DNA of 64,000 nt. Source: Hydractinia symbiolongicarpus. Its lineage: Eukaryota; Cnidaria; Hydrozoa; Anthoathecata; Hydractiniidae. The stretch covers positions 312,001-376,000 of the forward strand of contig NC_079880.1 in the NCBI RefSeq assembly GCF_029227915.1. Reading direction: 5' to 3'. This document shows positions 50,661-61,000 of the stretch, piece after piece (the stretch's first letter is position 1; each line of letters starts with the position of its first letter). Position numbers and translations under genes: made by a program. The notes beneath the pieces were generated by a model, which was not told where the DNA came from, made no database searches, and saw only the letters and a program-made list of their open reading frames with translations.

Positions 50661-51180
50661 GATTGCCGGAACTCAGCGATTACACTGGGCGCTGTGGCAG
50701 CGCTTCATTTAAGAATTTAGATAAATAAGTCATTTTTTACTGAGGGACCAATCCTATCCGTTATCGCGGGTGGAAGAAATAGCGACAGTTTCAAAAACTA
50801 CATTTCATTGTCTTTCTAACAGTGTCAGTCCGTTTGAGTTACATCGGTTGGGTCACATATTCGTACCAACATGTATTTAGCGATATTTTTTGATATTACT
50901 AGGTTGTATCGCTTGTAACAATAAAACGATTGACTGTGGGACTTAATTGAACTGATTATGGACTGTGACCTTAAAAATGTTATAAGTGAGACAAGCGGAC
51001 TCAAAGAAGTAACATTCTTTTTAATTTGACATGATTGCCGGAACTCAGCAATACACCGGGCGCTGTGGTAGCGCTTCATTTAAGAATTTAGATAAATTAG
51101 TCATTCTTAACAGTGGGACCAATCCTAGCCGTTATCGCGGGTGGAAGAAATAGCGACAGTTTCAAAAACTACATTTCATT

Positions 51181-52300
51181 GACGTTCTAAGAGTATCAAT
51201 CCGTTTGAGTTACAACGGTTGAGTCAAATATTCGTACCAACATGTATTTCGTGATATTTTTTCGGTACTACTAGGTTGTATGGCTTTTAACAGTGAAACG
51301 ATTGACTGTGGGACTTAATTGAACTGATTATGGACTGTGACCTTTTAAATGTTAAAGTGAGACAATTGGACTCCAAGAAATAACATTCTTCCTAATTTGA
51401 CATGATTGCCGAAACTCAGCAATTACATTGGGCGCTGTGGTAGCGCTTCAATTAAAATTTAAGATAAAAAAGTCATTCTTTACTGTGGGACCAATCTTAG
51501 CCGTTATCACGCGCTGAAGAATTAGAGACAGTTTCAAAAACTACATTTCATTGACTTTTTAACGGTGTCAGTCCGTTTGAGTTACAACGGTTGGGTCACC
51601 TATTCGTACCAACATGTGCTTAGCGATATTTTTCTGATATTACTAGGTTGCATCGCTTTTAACAATGAAACGATTGACTGTGGGACTTAATTGAACTAAC
51701 TTTGGACTGTGACCTGATAAATGTGATAAATGAGACAATTGGACTCCAAGAAATAACATTCTTCTTAATTTGACAGGATTTCCGGAACTCAGCGATTACA
51801 CTGGGCGCCGTGGTAGCGCTTCATTTAAAAATTTAGATAAATAAGTCATTCTTTACTGTGGGACCAATCCTAGCCATTATCGCGCTCTGAAGAAATATCG
51901 ACAGTTTCAAAAACTAAATTTCATTGACTTTCTAACCGTGACAGTCCGTTTGAGTTACAACGGTTGGGTCAAATATTCGTACCAACAAGTATTTAGCGAT
52001 ATTTTTTTTTGATATTACTAAGTTGCATCGCTTTTAACAATGAAACGAATGACTGTGGGACTTAATTGAACTAACTTTGGACTTTGACATGATAAATGTG
52101 ATAAATGAGACAGCTGGACTCCAAGAAATATCATTCTTTTTAATTTGACATGATTGCCGGAACTCAGCGATTGCACTGGGCGCTGTGGCAGCGCTTCATT
52201 TAAGAATTTAGATAAATAAGTCATTTTTTACTGAGGAACCAATCCTATCCGTTATCGCGGGTGGAAGAAATAGCGACAGTTTCAAAAACTACATTTCATT
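51181..52300. repeat. Trimer duplication, left copy (1120 bp)
   Basis: From GACGTTCTAAGAGTATC the sequence repeats at 52301. Shared rare marks are GACGTTCTAAG, GAGTCAAATATTCG, TTTTTTCGGTACTAC, ACCTTTTAAATG and AATTACATTGGGCGC. One visible difference is CTTATCACGCGC here (near 51504) against TTATCGCGCGC downstream. Confidence 0.85.
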
Positions 52301-52930
52301 GACGTTCTAAGAGTATCAATCCGTTTGAGTTACAACGGTTGAGTCAAATATTCGTACCAACATGTATTTCGTGATATTTTTTCGGTACTACTAGGTTGTA
52401 TGGCTTTTAACAGTGAAACGATTGACTGTGGGACTTAATTGAACTGATTATGGACTGTGACCTTTTAAATGTTAAAGTGAGACAATTGGACTCCAAGAAA
52501 TAACATTCTTCCTATTTTGACATGATTGCCGAAACTCAGCAATTACATTGGGCGCTGTGGTAGCGCTTCAATTAAAAATTAAGATAAAAAGTCATTCTTT
52601 ACTGTGGGACCAATCTTAGCCGTTATCGCGCGCTGAAGAATTAGAGACAGTTTCAAAAACTACATTTCATTGACTTTTTAACGGTGTCAGTCCGTTTGAG
52701 TTACAACGGTTGGGTCACCTATTCGTACCAACATGTGCTTAGCGATATTTTTCTGATATTACTAGGTTACATCGCTTTTAACAATGAAACGATTGACTGT
52801 GGGACTTAATTGAACTAACTTTGGACTGTGACCTGATAAATGTGATAAATGAGACAATTGGACTCCAAGAAACAACATTCTTCTTAATTTGACAGGATTT
52901 CCGGAACTCAGCGATTACACTGGGCGCTGT
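52301..52930. repeat. Trimer duplication, partial right copy
   Basis: It matches 51181 onward and diverges in the 52896 unit, where CTTCAATTAAAAATTAAG replaces CTTCATTTAAAAATTTAG. It has one base less in the A run near 52585 (AAAAAGTC), giving that unit 372 bp. Confidence 0.83.
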
Positions 52931-54757
52931 GGTAGCGCTTCAATTAAAAATTAAGATAAAAACGTCATTCCTTACTGTGGGACCAATCTTAGCCGTTATC
53001 GCGCGTTGAAGATTTAGAGACAGTTTCAAAAACTATATTTCATTGACTTTTTAACGTTGTCAGTCCGTTTGAGTTACAACGGTTGGGTCACCTATTCGTA
53101 CCAACATGTGTTTAGCGATATTTTTCTGATATTACTAGGTTGCATCGCTTTTAACAATGAAACGATTGACTGTGGGACTTAATTGAACTAACTTTGGACT
53201 GTGACCTGATAAATGTGATAAATGAGACAATTGGACTCCAAGAAATAACATTCTTCTTAATTTGACGGGATTTCCGGAACTCAGCGATTACACTGGGCGC
53301 CGTGGTAGCGCTTCATTTAAAAATTTAGATAAATAACTCATTCTTTACTGTGGGACCAATCCTAGCCATTATCGCGCTCTGAAGAAATATCGACAGTTTC
53401 AAAAACTAAATTTCATTGACTTTCTAACCGTGTCAGTCCGTTTGAGTTACAACGGTTGGGTCACATATTCGTACCAACATGTATTTAGCGATATTTTTTT
53501 GATATTACTAAGTTGCATCGCTTTTAACAATGAAACGAATGACTGTGGGACTTAATTGAACTAACTTTGGACTTTGACATGATAAATGTGATAAATGAGA
53601 CAGTTGGACTCCAAGAAATAACATTCTTCTTAATTTGACATGATTGCCGGAACTCAGCCATTACACTTGGCGCTGTGGTAGCGCTTAATTTAAGAATTTA
53701 GATAAAAAAGTCAATTTTTACTGAGGGACCAATCCTATCCGTTATCGCGGGTGGAAAAAATAGCGACAGTTTCAAAAACTACATTTCATTGTCTTTCTAA
53801 CAGTGTCAGTCCGTTTGAGTTACATCGGTTGGGTCACATATTCGTACCAACATGTATTTAGCGATATTTTTTGATATTACTAGGTTGTATCGCTTGTAAC
53901 AATAAAACGATTGACTGTGGGACTTAATTGAACTGATTATGGACTGTGACCTTAAAAATGTTATAAGTGAGACAAGCGGACTCAAAGAAATAACATTCTT
54001 TTTAATTTGACATGATTGCCGGAACTCAGCGATTACACCGGGCGCTGTGGTAGCGCTTCATTTAAGAATTTAGATAAATTAGTCATTCTTAACTGTGGGA
54101 CCAATCCTAGCCGTTATCGCGCGCTGAAGAAATAGCGACAGTTTCAAAAACTACATTTCCTTGACTTTCTAAGAGTATCAATCCGTTTGAGTTACAACGG
54201 TTGAGTCAAATATTCGTACCAACATGTATTTCGTGATATTTTCTCGGTACTACTAGGTTGTATGGCTTTTAACAGTAAAACCATTGACTATGGGACTTAA
54301 TTGAACTGATTATGGACTGTGACCTTATAAATGTTAAAGTGGACAATTGGGCTCCAAGAAATAACATTCTTCTTAATTTGACGGGATTTCCGGAACTCAG
54401 CTATTACACTGGGCGCTGTGGTAGCGCATCATTGAAAAATTTAGATAAATAAGTCATTCTTTACTGTGGGACCAGTCCTAGCCGTTATCGCGCTCTGAAG
54501 AAATATCGGCAGTTTCAAAAACTAAATTTCATTGACTTTCTAACGGTGCCAGTCCGTTTGAGTTACAACGGTTGGGTCACATATTCGTACCAACATGTAT
54601 TTAGCGATAGTTTTTTGATATTACTAAGTTGCATCGCTTTTAACAATGAAACGAATGACTGTGGGACTTAATTGAACTAACTTTGGACTGTGACCTGATA
54701 AATGTGATAAATGAGCCAACTGGACTCCAAGAAATAACATTCTTCTTAATTTGACCT

Positions 54758-55058
54758 GATTGCCGGAACTCAGCGATTACACTTGGCGCTGTGGTAGCGC
54801 TTCATTTAAGAATTTAGATAAATACGTCATTCTTTACTGTGGGACCAATCCTATCCGTTATCACGCGCTGAAGAATTAGAGACAGTTTCAAAAACTGCAT
54901 TTCATTGACTTTTTAAAGGTGTCAGTCCGTTTGAGTTACAACGGTTGGGTCACCTATTCGTACCAATGTTTCATTGAACTGATTATGGACTGTGACCTTA
55001 TAAATGTTAAAGTGAGACAATTGGACTCCAAGAAATTTCATTCTTCCTAATTTGACAT
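54758..55058. repeat. Shortened monomer, 301 bp (about 72-bp deletion)
   Basis: At about 54959-54975 the sequence runs CGTACCAATGTTTCATTGAA. The ACATGT end, the poly-T segment, TTGCATCGC, ACAATGAAACGATTGACTG and most of GGGACTTAATTG are gone. The bases TGTTTC at the joint fit neither flank exactly, which suggests a small filler or a double event. This is the largest internal deletion in the window. Confidence 0.92.
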
Positions 55059-58000
55059 GATTGCCGGAACTCAGCGATTACACTGGGCGCTGTGGTAGCG
55101 CTTCATTTAAGAATTTAGATAAATAACTCATTCTTTACTGAGGGACAAATCCTAGCCGTTATCGCGCGCTGAAGAAATAGCGACAGTTTCAAAAACTACA
55201 TTTCATTGTCTTTCTAACAGTGTCAGTCCGTTTGAGTTACATCGGTCGGGTCACCTATTCGTACCAACATGTGCTTAGCGATATTTTTCTGATATTACTA
55301 GGTTGCATCGCTTTTAACAATGAAACGATTGACCGTGGGACTTAATTGAACTAAGTTTTAACTGTGACCTGATAAATGTGATAAATGAGACAATTGGACT
55401 CCAAGAAATAACATTCTTCTCTAATTTGACGGGATTTCCGGAACTCAGCGATTACACTGGGCGCTGTGGTAGCGCATCATTTAAAAATTTAGATAAATAA
55501 GTCATTCTTTACTGTGGGACCAATCCTAGCCGTTATTGCGCTCTGAAGAAATATCAGCAGTTTCAAAAACTAAATTTCATTGACTTTCTAACCGTGTCAG
55601 TCCGTTTGAGTTACAACGGTTGGGTCACATATTCGTACCAACATGTATTTCGTGCTATTTTCCGGTATTACTAGGTTGTATGGCTTTTACCAGTGAAACG
55701 ATTGACTGTGGGACTTAATGGAACTGATTATGGACTGTGACTTTAAAAATGTTATAAGTGAGACAAGCGGACTCAAAGAAATAACATTCTTTTTAATTTG
55801 ACATGATTGCCGGAACTCAGCGATTACACTGGGCGCCATGGTAGCGCTTCATTTATGAATTTAGATAAATTAGTTATTCTTAACTGTGGGACCAATCCTA
55901 GCCGTTATCGCGCGCTGAAGAAATAGCGAGACTTTCAAAAACTTTATTTCATTGACTTTCTAAGAGTATCAATCCGTTTGAGTTACAACGGTTGAGACAC
56001 ATTTTCGTACCAACATGTATTTCCTGATATTTTTCCGGTACTACTAGCTTGTATGGTTTTTAACAGTGAAACGATTGACTGTGGGACTTAATTGAACTGA
56101 TTATGGACTGTGACCTTATAAATGTTAAAGTGAGACAATTGGACTCCAAGAAATTTCATTCTTCCTAATTTGACATGATTGCCGGAACTCAGCGGTTACA
56201 CTGGGCGCTGTGGTAGCGCTTCATTTAAGAATTTAGATAAATAACTCATTCTTTACTGAGGGACAAATCCTATCCGTTATCGCGCGTGGAAGAAATAGCG
56301 ACAGTTTTAAAAACTACATTTCATTGTCTTTCTAACAGTGTCAGTCCGTTTGAGTTACATCAGTTGGGTCACATATTCGTACCAACATGTATTTAGCGAT
56401 ATTTTTTGATATTACTAGGTTGTATCGCTTTTAACAATGAAACGATTGACTGTGGGACTTAATTGAACTAACTTTGGACTGTGACCTGATAAATGTGAAT
56501 AATGAGACAATTGGACTCCAAGAAATAACATTCTTCCTAATTTGACGGGATTTCCGGAACTCAGCGATTACACTGGGCGCTGTGGTAGCGCATCATTTAA
56601 AAATTTAGATAAATAAGTCATTCTTTACTGTGGGACCAATCCTAGCCGTTATTGCGCTCTGAAGAAATATCGGCAGTTTCAAAAACTAAATTTCATTGAC
56701 TTTCTAACCGTGTCAGTCCGTTTGAGTTACAACGGTTGGGTCACCTATTCGTACCAACATGTGCTTAGCGACATTTTTCTGATATTACTAGGTTGCATCG
56801 CTTTTAACAATGAAACGATTGACTGTGGGACTTAATTGAACTAAATTTGGACTGTGACCTGATAAATGTAATAAATGAGACAATTGGACTCCAAGAAATA
56901 ACATTCTTTTTAATTTGACGGGATTTCCGGAACTCAGCGATTACACTGGGCGCTGTGGTAGCGCATCATTTAAAAATTTAGATAAATAAGTCATTCTTTA
57001 CTGTGGGACCAATCCTAGTCGTTATTGCGCTCTGAAGAAATATCGGCAGTTTCAAAAACTAAATTTCATTGACTTTCTAACCGTGTCAGTCCGTTGGAGT
57101 TACAACGGTTGGGTCACATATTCGTACCAACATGTATTTAGCGATATTTTTTTGATATTACTAAGTTGCATCGCTTTTAACATTGAAAGGAATGACTGTG
57201 GGACTTAATTGAACTAACTTTGGACTGTGACCTGATAAATGTGATAAATGAGAAATTTGGACTCCAAGAAATAACATTCTCCTCAATTTGACATGATTGC
57301 CGAAACTCAGCGATTACACTGGGCGCTGTGGTAGCGCTTTATTTAAGGATTTAGATAAATAAGTCATTCTTTACTGTGGGACCAATCCTAGCCGTTATCG
57401 CGCGCTGAAGAAATAGCGAGAATTTCAAAAACTTCATTTCATTGACTTTCTAAGATTATCAATCCGTTTGAGTTACAACGGTTGAGTCACATATTCGTAT
57501 TAACATGTATTTCCTGATATTTTTCGGTACTACTAGCTTGTATGGCTTGTAACAATAAAACGATTGACTGTGGGACTTAATGGAACTGATTACGGACTGT
57601 GAACTTAAAAATGTTATTAGTGAGACAATTGGACTCCAAGAAATAATATTCTTCCTAATTTGACATGATTGCCGAAACTCAGCAATTACATTGGGCGCTG
57701 TGGTAGCGCTTCAATTAAAAATTAAGATAAAAAAGTCATTCTTTACTGTGGGACCAATCTTAGCCGTTATAGCGCGCTGAAGAATTAGAGACAGTTTCAA
57801 AAACTACATTTCATTGACTTTTTAACGGTGTCAGTCCGTTTGAGTTACAACGGTTGGGTCACCTATTCGTACCAACATGTGCTTAGCGACATTTTTCTGA
57901 TATTACTAGGTTGCATCGCTTTTAACAATGAAACGATTGACTGTGGGACTTAATTGAACTAACTTTGGACTGTGACCTGATAAATGTAATAAATGAGACA

Positions 58001-61000
58001 ATTGGACTCCAAGAAATAACATTCTTCTTAATTTGACGGGATTTCCGGAACTCAGCGATTACACTGGGCGCTGTGGTAGCGCATCATTTAAAAATTTAGA
58101 ATAATAAGTCATTCTTTACTGTGGGACCAATCCTAGCCGTTATTGCGCTCTGAAGAAATATCGGCAGTTTCAAAAACTAAATTTCATTGACTTTCTAACC
58201 GTGTCAGTCCGTTTGAGTTACAACGGTTGGGTCACATATTCGTACCAACATGTATTTCGTGCTATTTTCCGGCATTACTAGGTTGTATGGCTTTTACCAG
58301 TGAAACGATTGACTGTGGGACTTAATTGAACTGATTATGGACTGTGACTTTAAAAATGTTATAAGTGAGACAAGCGGACTCAAAGAAATAACATTCTTTT
58401 TAATTTGACATGATTGCCGGAACTCAGCAATTACACTGGGCGCCGTGGTAGCGCTTCATTTATGAATTTAGATAAATTAGTCATTCTTAACTGTGGGACC
58501 AATCCTAGCCGTTATCGCGCGCTGAAGAAATAGCGAGAGTTTCAAAAACTTCATTTCGTTGACTTTCTAAGAGTATCAATTCGTTTGAGTTACAACGGTT
58601 GAGTCACATATTCGTACCAACATGTATTTCCTGATATTTTTCCGGTACTACTAGCTTGTATGGCTTTTAACAGTGAAACGATTGACTGTGGGACATAATT
58701 GAACTGATTATGGACTGTGACCTTATAAATGTTAAAGTGAGACAATTGGACTCCAAGAAATGTCATTCTTCCTAATTTGACATGATTGCCGGAACTCAGC
58801 GTTTACACTGGGCGCTGTGGTAGCGCTTCATTTAAGAATTTAGATAAATAACTCATTCTTTACTGAGGGACAAATCCTATCCGTTATCGCGCGTGGAAGA
58901 AATAGCGACAGTTTCAAAAACTACATTTCATTGTCTTTCTAACAGTGTCAGTCCGTTTGAGTTACATCGGTTGGGTCACATATTCGTACCAACATGTATT
59001 TAGCGATATTTTTTGATATTACTAGGTTGTATCGCTTGTAACAATAAAACGATTGACTGTGGGACTTAATTGAACTGATTACGGACTGTGACCTTAAAAA
59101 TGTTATAAGTGAGACAATTGGACTCCAAGAAATAACATTCTTCCTAATTTGACATGATTGCCGAAACTCAGAAATTACATTGGGAGCTGTGGTAGCGCTT
59201 CAATTAAAAATAAAGATAAAAAAGTCATTCTTTACTGTGGGACCAATCTTAGCCGTTATCGCGCGCTGAAGAATTAGAGACAGTTTCAAAAACTACATTT
59301 CATTGACTTTTTAACGGTGTCAGTCCGTTTGAGTTACAACGGTTGGGTCACCTATTCGTACCAACATGTGCTTAGCGATATTTTTCTGATATTACTAGGT
59401 TGCATCGCTTTTAACAATGAAACGATTGACTGTGGGACTTAATTGAATTAACTTTGGACTGTGACCTGATAAATGTGATAAATGAGACAATTGGACTCCA
59501 AAAAACAACATTCTTCTTAATTTTACAGGATTTCCGGAACTCAGCGATTACACTGGGCGCTGTGGTAGCGCATATTTAAAAATTTAGATAAATAAGTCAT
59601 TCTTTACTGTGGGACCAATCCTAGCCGTTATCGCGCTCTGAAGAAATATCGACAGTTTCAAAAACTAAATTTCATTGACTTTCTAACCGTGTCAGTCCGT
59701 TTGAGTTACAACGTTTGGGTCACATATTCGTACCAACATGTATTTAGCGATATTTTTTTTGATATTGCTAAGTTGCATCGCTTTTACCAATGAAACGAAT
59801 GACTGTGCAACTTAATTGAACTAACTTTGTACTGTGACCTAATAAATGTGATAAATGAGACAACTGGACTCCAAGAAATAACATTCTTCTTAATTTGACA
59901 TGATTGCCGGAACTCAGCGGTTACACTGGGCGCTGTGGTAGCGCTTCATTTAAGAATTTAGATAAATAAGTCATTCTTTATTGTGGGACCAATCCTAGCC
60001 GTTATCGCGCGCTGAAGAATTATCGACTGTTTCAAAAACTACATTTCATTGACTTTCTAACGGTGACAGTCCGTTTGAGTTACAACGGTTGGGTCACCTA
60101 TTCGTACCAACATGTATTTAGCGATATTTTTTTGATATTACTAGGTTGTATCGCTTTTAACATTGAAACGATTGACTGTGGGACTTAATTGAACAAACTT
60201 CGGACTATCACCTAATAAATGTGATAAATGAGAAAATTGGACTCCAAGAAATAACATTCTCCTTAATTTGACATGATTGCCGAAACTCAGCGATTACACT
60301 GGGCGCTGTGGTAACGCTTCATTTAGGAATTTAGATAAATAAGTCATTCTTTACTGTGGGACCAATCCTAGCCGTTATCGCGCGCTGAATAAATAGCGAC
60401 AGTTTCAAAAACTACATTTTATTGGCTTTCTAACAGTATCAATCCGTTTGAGTTACAACGGTTGAGTCACATATTCGTACCAACATGTACTTCGTGCTAT
60501 TTTCCGGTATTACTAGGTTGTATGGCTTTTACCAGTGAAACGATTGACTGTGGGATTTAATTGAACTGATTATGGACTGTGACCATAAAAATGTTATAAG
60601 TGAGACAAGCGGACTCAAAGAAATAACATTCTTTTTAATTTGACATGATTGCCGGAACTCAGCGATTACACTGGGTGCCGTGGTAGCGCTTTATTTAAAA
60701 ATTTAGATAAATTAGTCATTCTTAACTGTGGGACCAATCCTAGCCGTTATCGCGCGCTGAAGAAATAGCTACCGTTTCAAAAACTACATTTTATTGACTT
60801 TCTAAGAGTATTAATCCGTTTGAGTTACAACGGTTGAGTCACATATTCGTACCAGCATGTATTTCGTGATATTTTTTCGGTACTACTAGCTTGTATGGCT
60901 TTTAACAGTGAAACGATTGACTGTGGGACTTAATTGAACTGATTATGGACTGTGATCTTATAAATGATAAAGTGAGACAATTGGACTCCAAGATATAACA

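Larger units (their letters stand above)
46181..54757. repeat. Array block 6: 23 monomers, more divergent
   Basis: Monomer starts: 46181, 46554, 46927, 47300, 47673, 48045, 48417, 48790, 49163, 49537, 49912, 50286, 50661, 51033, 51404, 51777, 52152, 52524, 52896, 53269, 53642, 54014, 54385. New marks appear: GCGGACTCAAAGAAATAAC, TATCACGCTCTGAAG, TTACTGAGGGACC and GCGGGTGGAAGAAATAG. The longest intervals of the window (375 bp) are here, from extra T in the poly-T segment. Confidence 0.85.

Noticed and set aside
50825-51079. 84- and 68-codon minus-strand open reading frames at 50825 and 52018
   Set aside because: Both are read from ordinary satellite monomers, are interrupted in neighbouring units and show no recognisable protein features.
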